17,500 nt of DNA from Symbiodinium natans (taxonomy: Eukaryota > Sar > Dinophyceae > Suessiales > Symbiodiniaceae): NCBI GenBank assembly GCA_905221605.1, contig CAJNDS010002137.1:396731-414230 (forward strand), written 5' to 3'. The notes beneath the pieces are model-generated. The model was not told the DNA's origin. It saw only the letters and a list, made by a program, of their open reading frames with translations, and ran no database searches. The first letter of the stretch is position 1; each line of letters starts with the position of its first letter. The translations under genes and the position numbers were made by a program. Positions 7,557 through 13,712 of the stretch are shown here, one piece after another.

Positions 7557-7785
7557 AGCGCTTGGAAGGTTAAGGGTTGCTTCAGGATTTGTCAGGTTGA
7601 AGTAGGGGTTTGAAGTTCAGCGGCTAAGGGTTAGGGTGAGGATTGAGGGTTTGAGGTTTTGGGGTTGAGTTCGCGTTTGGTTTTGCTTCGGCTGATTCAT
7701 TCCCTGCACCAAATACTGAACCACCATGAAACCGTTTACTGAGCCTCGAGCAGGATGCACCGTCTTGTTGATGCCGCCACAGCAA
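7557..7785. other. Decayed G-strand repeat and unique stretch
   Basis: Positions 7563-7660 hold scattered TTAGGGTT-like words. Positions 7680-7785 are unique, with open frames on both strands (minus INKTVHPARGSVNGF) but no decisive codon bias. No gene recognised. Confidence 0.5.
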
Positions 7786-8020
7786 CCCCAAACCCTAAAG
7801 CCTAAACCCTAAACCCGAAAACCCTAAGACCCTAAAACCCTAAACCCCTAAAACCCGAAAACCCTAAAGCCCTAAAACCCTAAAAAACCCTAAAAAACCC
7901 TAAAAAACCCTAAAAAGCCCTAAAAAACCCTAAAACCCTAAAACCCTAAAGACCCTAAAGACCCTAAAAACCCTAAAAACCCTAAAAACCCTAACAAACC
8001 CTAACAAACCCTAAACCCAC
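7786..8020 (-). repeat. C-strand array with graded A-run expansion
   Basis: Units progress from CCCTAAA through CCCTAAAA to CCCTAAAAAA (four in a row), back to CCCTAAAA, then paired CCCTAAAGA, three CCCTAAAAA and two CCCTAACAAA. Identical variants sit next to each other, the mark of local copying rather than random decay. Confidence 0.95.
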
Positions 8021-8026
8021 CCCTAG

Positions 8027-8055
8027 ATGCATCGCTGGCTCTCGCAGGTGAGTTT
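8027..8055 (+). promoter_or_regulatory. Consensus 5-prime splice site, possible micro-exon
   Basis: CTCGCAG followed by GTGAGT at 8048 is a full match to the usual eukaryotic GT donor. The 21 bases between CCCCTAG (ends 8026) and this donor begin with ATG and encode MHRWLSQ. It could be a tiny first or internal exon on the plus strand, or a chance match. Confidence 0.3.
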
Positions 8056-8060
8056 CCAGG

Positions 8061-8146
8061 GCTTTAGGGTCTAGGTTTTAGGGTTTAAGGTTTAGGGCTT
8101 AGGGTTTAGGGTTAGGGTTTAGGTTTTAGGGTTTAGGGCTTAGGGT
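8061..8146 (+). repeat. TTTAGGG tract with TTTTAGGG units
   Basis: About twelve units mixing heptamers, TTTTAGGG octamers and GCTTAGGG. Confidence 0.93.
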
Positions 8147-8148
8147 TG

Positions 8149-8265
8149 TGTGGCTTGTGTGATGAAAGTTGGTGTGGCTCTGGGCACCTTTCCCCTCCCC
8201 CCACCCCCCCGCCCCCCCGCCCCCCGTCCGGGCCCTTCCCCTCCCCTCCCCCAAATAAAAACAAC
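8149..8265. other. Unique stretch with pyrimidine-rich block
   Basis: Positions 8187-8251 are almost all C with some T on the plus strand. On the minus strand this purine-rich block would lie in the intron after the exon at 8266-8340. The plus frame 8146-8412 reads through as proline repeats and looks like a shadow of the minus exon. Confidence 0.55.
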
Positions 8266-8340
8266 CTTCAAGCCCCAGGCGTCGGGGTAGTACTGCTGGA
8301 AGACTTGCACGGCCTGGGTGATGAAGGGGTTCGCGCCGTC
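8266..8340 (-). CDS. Best-supported exon; possible lipid-transfer (CRAL-TRIO-like) fragment
   Basis: Twenty-five codons on the minus strand containing PFITQAVQVFQQYYPDAWG; 24 of 25 third positions are G or C, against about 63 percent for the overlapping plus frame. It is bounded by GCACTGACAG before and TTGAAG/GTTGTT after, an AG acceptor and a GT donor, and starts and ends on whole codons. A hydrophobic helix followed by YYPD and a small loop recalls the YYPE region of Sec14/CRAL-TRIO lipid-binding domains, but 25 residues are too few to be sure. Telomere-like DNA lies downstream in the presumed intron (8061-8146). Confidence 0.5.
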
Positions 8341-8772
8341 CTGTCAGTGCCCCCTAAACCCGAAGCTGTTTGGGAATGGTTTTGGACCAGGGTCCTCCCT
8401 GATGAAGATTGAGTGCTTTCCCCAGACGTTTTAGAAAGGCTTCAGAGGGGGTTACAATGGCACCCCCCCGCACCTCCTAGCACTCAACCCTAAACCCTCA
8501 TACCTTTGCATCCTTAAGTCAGGGTTGGGTTCCATAGGGTCTAAGGTTTATGGCTCAGGCTCAGGATTCTCGGATTTACAGGAATTCGGGGCCCTTAGGA
8601 TACTTTCGAGGTTTATAGAAACATGACCCCAAGCCGCTGATGTTGAAGCCTTTCGGCACCCCACTAGCCCAACAACTCACCCTAAACCCCCCCCCCCCCC
8701 CCCCCCAGCCCGAGAACGCACCGCATGCAAGGCCCATACTAGGGCGATGAAAGCCCTTTGCAAGGATCGCCA
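8341..8772. other. Unique stretch with C20 run, no clear gene
   Basis: Contains a short CCCTAAA patch near 8490, scattered GGGTTT words, and an uninterrupted run of twenty C at 8687-8706 directly followed by AG. Open frames on both strands cross 8709-8773, with no codon bias. Confidence 0.6.
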
Positions 8773-8827
8773 TCCCTAAGCCCTAAACCCTGACAAAACC
8801 CTAAATCCTAAACCCTAAACCCTAAAC
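8773..8827 (-). repeat. CCCTAAA tract
   Basis: About seven units, with ACAAAACCC and CCTAAAT variants. Confidence 0.93.
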
Positions 8828-8828
8828 A

Positions 8829-8948
8829 TTAGCACCGAGACCCCAAAAGCAGCGCCTTCCCCACAGGGACGATGCTCCGTGGGGCCTGACTAGCTCGGGT
8901 TGGATCCAGGGTAGTGTGGTTCTTGGGCTCTTTATAAAGTACTATTTG
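8829..8948 (-). CDS. Possible terminal exon, low confidence
   Basis: Minus-strand frame of about 39 codons ending in TAA, entered after CTCTTCAG, with residues such as QAPRSIVPVGKALLLGSRC near the end. An AAG/GCGCTG site inside could act as a GC donor. Third positions are biased only in the later part. The acceptor lies inside a family 1 terminal repeat (8938-8956), which would mean the repeat supplies the splice site. Confidence 0.25.
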   Translation of the reverse strand, partial: QIVLYKEPKNHTTLDPTRASQAPRSIVPVGKALLLGSRC

Positions 8949-8956
8949 CTGAAGAG
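8938..8956. mobile_element. Solo end of family 1 element
   Basis: AGTACTATTTGCTGAAGA matches the family 1 terminal repeat. It is followed by TTTAGGG-like units (8957-9000), then another copy of the same end at 9001. Confidence 0.6.
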
Positions 8957-9000
8957 GTTTAGGTTGAGGCTTTAGGGTTTAGGGTTTATTAGGGTTTAGG

Positions 9001-9089
9001 GCTACTATTTGCTTAAGAGCACCCAGAAAATCAAAGATAATGATCTGGATGGAAGGATATTTGTGTTTTTTGGCTCTTACCAACCACTA
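9001..9089. mobile_element. Family 1 element, copy C (degenerate right end)
   Basis: The left end is GCTACTATTTGCTTAAGAGC. The interior shares CAAAGATAATGATC with copy A. The right end (TTGGCTCTTACCAACCA) is a worn version of the inverted repeat and abuts copy B. Confidence 0.55.
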
Positions 9090-9228
9090 TTTGCTCAAGA
9101 AACCCCCCCACATTAAAAACAAAAACAAACGAGATAATCCTGAATGTCTGACTCATATAAGGAAGGACATGATGTTTTTTAGTTTGCTGATTTGTTTTTT
9201 TTGGGGGGGTTCTTAAGCAAATTGTAGT
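9083..9228. mobile_element. Family 1 element, copy B
   Basis: About 146 bases. The left end is ACCACTATTTGCTCAAGAAA plus seven C. The right end is seven G plus TTCTTAAGCAAATTGTAGT, its reverse complement with few mismatches. The interior is A-rich and T-rich, with no coding content; a T-run next to the G-run repeats the T-to-G homopolymer join seen elsewhere. No target-site duplication seen. Confidence 0.75.
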
Positions 9229-9334
9229 AATGATTACAGCACCTTGGGGTATGTAAAGGGTCCACATTTGTGACGCCAGGTGTTGCGGAGGCGACCAGGA
9301 CTTAAGGAGGAGCTGGGGTTGCAAGGTTCAGGCT
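9229..9334. other. Unique spacer, no gene seen
   Basis: The minus frame 9031-9324 crosses here and into copy B. Its codon third positions are unbiased. Confidence 0.5.
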
Positions 9335-9444
9335 AGGGGCTTAGGAGCTTAAGGGCTTAAGGGCCTAGGGGCTTAGGGGCTTAAGGGCTTCAGGGCCTCG
9401 GGGTGTAGGGGCTTGGGGGCTTGGGGTTCTTGGGTTTTAGGGGT
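9335..9444 (+). repeat. Octamer array AGGGGCTT
   Basis: About a dozen eight-base units (AGGGGCTT, AAGGGCTT, AAGGGCCT, CAGGGCCT), a variant of the telomere unit with an extra base and a C. Confidence 0.9.
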
Positions 9445-9543
9445 GACACTTCAGGGCATCCAAGGAGTTTCGGGCTCGTCTCCGACCCGGCACTCCACTA
9501 CCGCACGAGGTCATTTCTTGCTGGCACAAACCAGGCCGCCCGA

Positions 9544-9697
9544 AATCCCTAAATCCTGAGCCCTCACCCTGCACCCGGAACCCTAAACCCTAAGCCCTAA
9601 ACCCTAAGCCCTAAACCCTAAGCTCTAAACCCGAAACCCTCAACCCCTGAACTCCTGAACCCCTGAGCTCCTGAGCTCCTGAACCCCTAAACCCCAG
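9544..9697 (-). repeat. C-strand array with 14-base and octamer sub-repeats
   Basis: CCCTAAACCCTAAG repeated about three times (9581-9622), then octamers of the type CCCCTGAA and CTCCTGAG. Confidence 0.9.
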
Positions 9698-9937
9698 ACA
9701 TGAGTGTTCCTCTAGTTCAGTGTCACCTGAGTCTGGCAATTTAGTCGGAGCTCCTTTGGGCCACTCGCAGACTGAGCACAAGTCGAGATCTCTTAACAGC
9801 TGTAGACCCGAACCCCCTAAGCACGTAAACGCCCGAACCCTTCACTTGCGAACCTTTTACCGAAAACCCTACAACCCTAAAACTTCAGGCACCGTAAGCT
9901 CCTACCCAAGCCGAGTCTACAGGCCGTTGGATTCGGT
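9698..9937 (+). other. Unique stretch with an unbroken frame
   Basis: A plus-strand frame with no stop runs from about 9720 to 9947 (75 codons from a GTG). No recognised domain, mixed third positions, lysine/proline words from CCCTAAA-like DNA. Probably not a gene. Confidence 0.4.
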
Positions 9938-10036
9938 TTGGGCTTAGGGTATAGGCAAATAGGGTTTAAGCATTTGGGTCGCGAGCTTAGGGATTAGGGT
10001 TTAGAGATTAGGGTTGAGGGCTTAGGGTTTAGGGCT
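9938..10036 (+). repeat. Degenerate G-strand array
   Basis: TTTAGGG, GATTAGGG and GCTTAGGG variants. Confidence 0.85.
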
Positions 10037-10204
10037 TGCCCAACTGTCATCGACGGTATTCGTTTACTTTGCCTGTTCATGCCGTGGGTTTTGCCCTAAA
10101 CCGCAAACCCAACAATAAGGCCTTCTCCCCCTGAAACGCTGAATCGAACGGAGCTGTCTCCCGTAGAAGCCCTCATAAACCCTCACGTTCATTGGGCATT
10201 TTGA
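10037..10204. other. Unique spacer, no gene seen
   Basis: A few CCCTAAAC words near 10094 and 10170; otherwise no recognisable feature. Confidence 0.5.
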
Positions 10205-10356
10205 GTTTCGGGGCCTGAGGGTTTCGGGGGTTTCGGGTGTTTCGGGTTCATTAGGTTTAGGGTTTAGGGCTTAGGGCTTAGGGTTTACGGTTTAGGGTTT
10301 CGGGTTTCGGGCTGAGGGCTTAAGGGTTTAGGGTTTAGGGCTTAGGGTTTAGAGTT
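10205..10356 (+). repeat. G-strand array rich in TTTCGGG
   Basis: Mixture of TTTCGGG, TTTAGGG and GCTTAGGG in clusters, so the A-to-C variant has been copied locally. Confidence 0.92.
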
Positions 10357-10365
10357 CATAGGGGC

Positions 10366-10416
10366 CTTCTCTCCCAGCTCGGGAAGATAAGGCTTCCAAC
10401 GCTCAAACTCGTGCTC
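10366..10416 (-). CDS. Candidate exon, unknown protein
   Basis: Seventeen codons on the minus strand, EHEFERWKPYLPELGEK. It is entered after TTCGCCCTTTCCAG, one of the few good pyrimidine-rich AG acceptors here, and left by GAGAAG/GCCCCT, a GC-type donor, on whole codons. On the minus strand the presumed downstream intron begins directly with G-strand telomere DNA read in reverse (10205-10356). Short, and codon bias only moderate. No family recognised. Confidence 0.35.
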
Positions 10417-10463
10417 CTGGAAAGGGCGAAAAGGGGGGCCGTGCTGTCGGGCTTGAAGATTCT

Positions 10464-10563
10464 CCAGACCCAGGAGTATCCATGTAGCACAAGATTATGA
10501 GAATATATTGATATACCAAAAAAAGGATAATATAATACTACAATGTCTGGACCCAGGAGTAAC
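10464..10563. mobile_element. AT-rich insertion flanked by 12-base direct repeat
   Basis: GACCCAGGAGTA occurs at 10467-10478 and 10550-10561 around 71 AT-rich bases. The ends of the insert (CCATGTAGCACAAGATTAT and the reverse complement of ATACTACAATG) are loosely inverted. It could be a small transposon with a target-site duplication, or a duplicated motif. Confidence 0.45.
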
Positions 10564-10647
10564 CTAGGAACAAAAAAAGTACCCCTTTTTGGTTTTCAGG
10601 GATGATAAGGAGAGCACTCCGAACTGCACCGGCCCGAAGCCGTGGCG
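10564..10647. other. Unique spacer
   Basis: Contains an A7 run, GTACCCCTTTTTGG and a GC-rich end; no gene seen. Confidence 0.5.
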
Positions 10648-10706
10648 AAACCCCTAAACCCTAAACCCTAAACCCTAAACCCTAAACCCTAAACCCGAAA
10701 CCCGAA
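10648..10706 (-). repeat. CCCTAAA tract
   Basis: Seven units plus CCCGAAA variants at the right end. Confidence 0.96.
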
Positions 10707-10714
10707 AGTCTGCG

Positions 10715-10957
10715 ATGCTGAGCTTGAGGTCAACGAATCCTCCGTCGAACTCTGACCTTGGCCTCTTAGCTGCGGCCTCGGCCGCAGCACTGGCCCTGCT
10801 GGCGCATTCCGAAGCCGTGGCACGCAAGCCTGTTTGTTTGGCCCTGCTGGCCGATTCTTGGCCTATGCGCAGGTTCGCCGAGCTTGGAGAGGCTGCAGGT
10901 GCAGGGCCGTGCAGGGCAGCCTGCCGTGTGGTCCATCGCAATGACCGCATCCACTAG
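10715..10957 (+). CDS. Open frame of 80 codons, hypothetical
   Basis: ATG to TAG on the plus strand, alanine/leucine-rich, with the motif LALLA repeated sixteen residues apart because a 13-base DNA repeat (TGGCCCTGCTGGC at 10791 and 10839) lies 48 bases apart, a multiple of three. About 64 percent G/C third positions. The minus strand carries frames of 91 and 62 codons over the same bases, so the strand is uncertain. It is flanked by CCCTAAA and TTTAGGG tracts, and could be a short gene, an exon or a chance frame in GC-rich DNA. Confidence 0.3.
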   Translation: MLSLRSTNPPSNSDLGLLAAASAAALALLAHSEAVARKPVCLALLADSWPMRRFAELGEAAGAGPCRAACRVVHRNDRIH

Positions 10958-10980
10958 GGGCTTGTCGGGCCCAGCCCCGG

Positions 10981-11010
10981 GTCTAGGGTTTAGGGTTTAG
11001 GGTTTAGGGG
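10981..11010 (+). repeat. TTTAGGG tract
   Basis: Four units. Confidence 0.93.
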
Positions 11011-11018
11011 GCGGGTCC

Positions 11019-11122
11019 TAGTTTTAGGGTTGCTTAGGAATTCTGGGATCTTCACGACAATGGCCCTGCAAAACCCTCTGAAAAATACTCCTGAACATGA
11101 CCCTCTTAAACCCAACAAGGGA
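11019..11122. repeat. Dispersed repeat R5, copy 1
   Basis: Aligns with 12731-12836: TAGGGTTGCTTAGGAATTC, CTGGGATCTT, then CCTGAACATGACCCTCTTAAA and CCCAAC. About three quarters identical by eye. No inverted ends. Confidence 0.7.
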
Positions 11123-11319
11123 AAAGATAAAAAAAAAGTCCGAGGTTCAGAGTAAGGTTCGGGAATGCCAGGATCTTAGTTGTCCAGAAACCTGGGGGAA
11201 TGAAAGGTTAACCTTTAAGATTTTAAAGGGATTAGCATGCCGTAGAGAAAGTTCAAGGTTACCTGCTCTACTACGAAGTCTTTAGGCGTTCGAGTTGTTT
11301 ATTCATTTCTTTGTTTCTG
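11123..11319 (+). other. Unique stretch with palindromes
   Basis: A perfect 14-base palindrome AAAGGTTAACCTTT at 11203-11216 overlaps a second stem, CCTTTAA/TTAAAGG (11212-11229). A 62-codon ATG frame (11097-11285), lysine-rich, crosses it but is not kept in the second R5 copy, which argues against a gene. Confidence 0.5.
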
Positions 11320-11353
11320 TTTTTTTTTTTTTTTTTGGGGGGGGGGGGGGGGG
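11320..11353. repeat. T17-G17 homopolymer join
   Basis: Seventeen T directly followed by seventeen G; on the minus strand C-run then A-run. More G-rich words follow to 11366. Confidence 0.97.
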
Positions 11354-11366
11354 TGGGGGGTGAGGG

Positions 11367-11608
11367 ATTCAAGGGCTAGGGTTGGTCGGGCTTATATGGT
11401 TTGGAGGGTCTTTGGATGTAACGCGTTCCGGGCTGGAAGCTTCCAGGGCTTTGGGTCTAGGGGTTCTACGTTGGCCTTAAGGTTCTGCCCTTGGGTTTTG
11501 GGGACCCGTTTTGACGATCCTTGAGGTAGTATAAGGGCCATATTCGGACTGGATTAAGGCGAGCCTTTAGGGGTACAACCTTAGGGGTACGAGTCTGAAT
11601 CCCTTGAT
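11367..11608. other. Unique stretch, no gene seen
   Basis: G/T-rich with scattered GGGTTT words. A perfect palindrome CTGGAAGCTTCCAG lies at 11433-11446. Confidence 0.55.
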
Positions 11609-11664
11609 TCCCCTAAACCCTAAACCCTCAACCCTAAACCCTGAACCTTAAACCCTAAACCCTG
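11609..11664 (-). repeat. CCCTAAA tract
   Basis: Eight units with CTCAACC and CTTAAAC variants. Confidence 0.94.
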
Positions 11665-11900
11665 GGGCGCGGTGCCTTTGAAGAAAGGCTCCCCAGAAGT
11701 GCTCCGGAGAACGGGGTGTGGGCTTTCGGGGTCTCTTACTCCAACCACTAGAAAGCCCGAAAACCTGAAAAAAAAAAAACATAAAGCCTGACAATACCCT
11801 AAAACTTAAAAACTCTAAAACCCGAGAACATCCTAAAACCCTTAGCCCTACAAACCGAAACTCCGGCGGAGGCTTTAGGGTTCAGGGTTCCCCCAGCCTC
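11665..11900. other. GC-rich island and decayed C-strand repeat
   Basis: 11665-11770 is GC-rich and open in three minus-strand frames, with no clear winner. 11793-11850 has worn CCCTAAAA words. No recognised gene. Confidence 0.4.
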
Positions 11901-12050
11901 CCCCCCCCCTCCCCCCACCCCCCCCCACCCCCCCCAAAAAAAAGAAAAAAGAACCAAAAACGCCCTAAGCCCTATAGCCCTAAGCCCCTAAATAAGCCTA
12001 AGCCCTAAGGCCCTAAAGCCCTAAGCCCTAAGCCCTAAGCCTAAACCCTT
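11901..12050 (-). repeat. C-runs, A-runs and CCCTAAG array
   Basis: C-runs split by single A or T (11900-11936), an A-run, then a CCCTAAG-dominated array (11963-12050) in which the last A of the unit is replaced by G in most copies. Confidence 0.92.
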
Positions 12051-12074
12051 CCGCTAATTCCCTAAACCCGGCTT

Positions 12075-12155
12075 CACTTCCAAAGTGCTCCTCTTCCTCT
12101 TGCTTGTCCAGATGGCGATCATCGTGTTCAAGTCAGGAACCTTCGGGTTTAGGTT
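12075..12155. other. Probable exon, strand unclear
   Basis: Minus strand: open frame with NTMIAIWTSKRKRSTLEVK after CCCGAAG, about 85 percent G/C third positions. Plus strand: a long pyrimidine block (about 12088-12109) ends in CAG at 12111, directly before ATGGCGATCATCGTG, a textbook acceptor. If read through instead, the block encodes a hydrophobic stretch. Only one of these can be right. Confidence 0.35.
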
Positions 12156-12278
12156 TACGCTTAGTGTTAGGGTTTGTTATTGAGTTAAAGCACCTATCCC
12201 TTGCTCCGCCCCAATTTGAAGGATCACCGAAAACCCTAACCCTCACCTTGTACATCAACCCTTACATGTAAACTTAAA
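12156..12278. other. Spacer upstream of the 12279 frame
   Basis: Short CCCTAACCC words; no promoter element recognised. Confidence 0.4.
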
Positions 12279-12512
12279 ATGGCCGCTCCTTCTGCCCCGA
12301 TGTCCGCATCAGTTCCCAGATCTTTTGCTCCCAGTACCGTCTTATTGCTGCTATTCACTATATGTGGGGGGTTCACTGTAAAAAACCCAGTCCCTACCCG
12401 GATCCCAAGAGTAACTAGAAACAAGGTTTTCCCTTTTGGGGGGTGTGCAAGAGAACCAGCAAACCCTGAAACAGGGATCAGGGTCCTGATCTGTCCTAGC
12501 TACTCATATTAA
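12279..12512 (+). CDS. Open frame of 77 codons, possible small secreted or membrane protein
   Basis: Begins ATG in a good eukaryotic context (A at -3, G at +4: TTAAAATGGC) and ends TAA. Residues about 19-33 (STVLLLLFTICGGFT) are hydrophobic and follow an S/P/A-rich start, as in a signal anchor or signal peptide. The rest is basic and proline-containing. Codon third positions are unbiased, unlike the exon candidates, and a 62-codon frame lies antisense. No family recognised. It may be a chance frame. Confidence 0.3.
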   Translation: MAAPSAPMSASVPRSFAPSTVLLLLFTICGGFTVKNPVPTRIPRVTRNKVFPFGGCAREPANPETGIRVLICPSYSY

Positions 12513-12730
12513 GGTTTAGGGTTAATGGTTTTTGAAGAAGATGGGGGGTTGGGGTTGCCTTTAGGGGATAGTACCTTCGTTTCGGAGAAGCCCTAGGGTT
12601 CTAAGAACCCAGGACTAGGCCTTAGGAAAAAAGGGTGCCTTGGGTTACTAGACCCGGACTTAGGAAATGGATTATTTAATGGGACGTAATCCCAACCCAA
12701 AAAGAGAAATGAGTGCCTGCTCCGGTCCTT
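12513..12730. other. Unique stretch, no gene seen
   Basis: Contains a 15-base near-palindrome GGGTTCTAAGAACCC (12596-12610) that resembles the inner part of the family 1 terminal repeat (GGGGTTCTTAAG). Confidence 0.5.
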
Positions 12731-12836
12731 CTTCTAGGGTTGACTTAGGAATCCTCTGGGATCTTATTTCGAATGGTCTTTGAAAGGCATCTGAAAATGT
12801 TCCTGAACATGATCCTCTTAAACCCAACCGGGAAAT
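12731..12836. repeat. Dispersed repeat R5, copy 2
   Basis: Matches 11019-11122: TAGGGTTGACTTAGGAATCC, CTGGGATCTTA, then CCTGAACATGATCCTCTTAAA and CCCAACCGGGAAA. Same strand as copy 1. Confidence 0.7.
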
Positions 12837-12838
12837 GG

Positions 12839-12938
12839 GGGTAGGGTTAGGTTTTCGGGTTTATGGTTTAGGTTCAGGGTTTAGGGTTTAGGGTTGGGGT
12901 TAGGGTTTAGGGTGTAAGGGTGTAGGGGTAGGGTTTAA
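12839..12938 (+). repeat. Degenerate G-strand array
   Basis: TTTAGGG, TTCAGGG, TTGGGG and GTGTAAGGG variants. Confidence 0.9.
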
Positions 12939-13168
12939 AGACTTGGTCAGGGGATCCAAGCCTTGTCGACGTCCTCTGAGTCTGAGAGTCCTCGTCGACC
13001 TGGCCACTTGAGAACCCCCCCCCAAGCCGTAGAGGTTTAGGGTCGGGGTTTAGGGTTCGAGGTGTCGGAACCCCAACCCTGGAAGTGCGGGCCACCTCTG
13101 GGCAGCGTGCGCCATTGCGCGGGCACCCCCCACCCCCGCACGGAAGTGTCACGGGCGCCGCCGTGAGC
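12939..13168. other. Unique GC-rich stretch
   Basis: Two minus-strand frames (12907-13152 and 13037-13243) run through it. A segment with GLSDSEDVDK ends in AAG/GCTTGG, but codon bias is weak. Short TTTAGGG patches at 13035-13060. No gene recognised. Confidence 0.4.
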
Positions 13169-13279
13169 CTTAGGGCGCCGGGTTACTTGACATAGAGGAA
13201 CCGATAGGGTTTCGAGAGTGCCCCCAAAGATTCGACACAGCACATCTCTGATGGCCCACCCGAAGACCCGCGTAATGGT
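13169..13279 (-). CDS. Candidate exon, unknown protein
   Basis: Thirty-seven codons on the minus strand, with RVFGWAIRDVLCRIFGGTLE in the middle, between CCAGCCAAG and CCTAAG/GCTCAC (GC-type donor), starting and ending on whole codons. Third positions are only about 54 percent G/C and a plus-strand frame is also open, so this rests on splice-site fit and frame length. No family recognised. Confidence 0.25.
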
Positions 13280-13294
13280 CTTGGCTGGTGGACG

Positions 13295-13446
13295 GTTAGG
13301 GTTTTGGTTTAGGGGTCTAGGGTCCAGGGTCTAGGGTTTAGGGAGGGTCTAGGTCTAGGTCAGGGTTTAGGGTTTAGGGGGTTTAGGTTTAGGGTTTAGT
13401 GTTTAGGTAAGGTGTTTTAGGGTTTTAGGGTTTAGGGTTTAGGTGC
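13295..13446 (+). repeat. Degenerate G-strand array
   Basis: TTTAGGG with TCTAGGG clusters and extra T or G bases. Confidence 0.92.
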
Positions 13447-13640
13447 TCCTAAAAAGGATACTTTGACATGGGGCAGGTTGAGGTCAAAACCTACAACCCG
13501 GAGCCTAAACCCTTATCAGACTCGAGCCCGTATAGACCTAACCTGTCTTCCCGCCTATGCCTCCTTATCAGATGGCCGATAGACTGCCGTCTGACCCGCC
13601 TCTCCCGATGGCAAGGGACCCGGTTTATACATTTAGGGGG
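13440..13640 (+). repeat. Duplicated block R6, copy 1
   Basis: Starts TTTAGGTGCTCCTAAAAAGG and ends CCCGGTTTATACA. It contains CCCGCCT at 13550 and again at 13595; copy 2 lacks the stretch between them. A plus frame (13468-13668) crosses it and is not conserved in copy 2. Confidence 0.8.
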
Positions 13641-13712
13641 TTTAGGGTTTAGGGGGTTTAGTGTTTAGGGTCAAGGGTCTAGGGTTTAGGGTTTGGGTTT
13701 AGGGTTTAGGTG
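13633..13712 (+). repeat. TTTAGGG tract between R6 copies
   Basis: About ten units with GTGTTTAGGG and TCTAGGG variants. The R6 copies each follow such a tract, so array plus block may have been duplicated together. Confidence 0.92.

Noticed and set aside
8146-8412. Plus-strand 88-codon frame
   Set aside because: Much of its first half is a pyrimidine block read as proline and serine, and its second half is antisense to a frame with far stronger third-position bias.
9064-9075. TTTTGGCTC resembles the core of the spliced leader
   Set aside because: Lies inside a family 1 element and lacks the flanking CCGTAGCCA and CAAG.
9031-9324. Minus-strand 97-codon frame
   Set aside because: Crosses a MITE-like element and its homopolymers; no bias.
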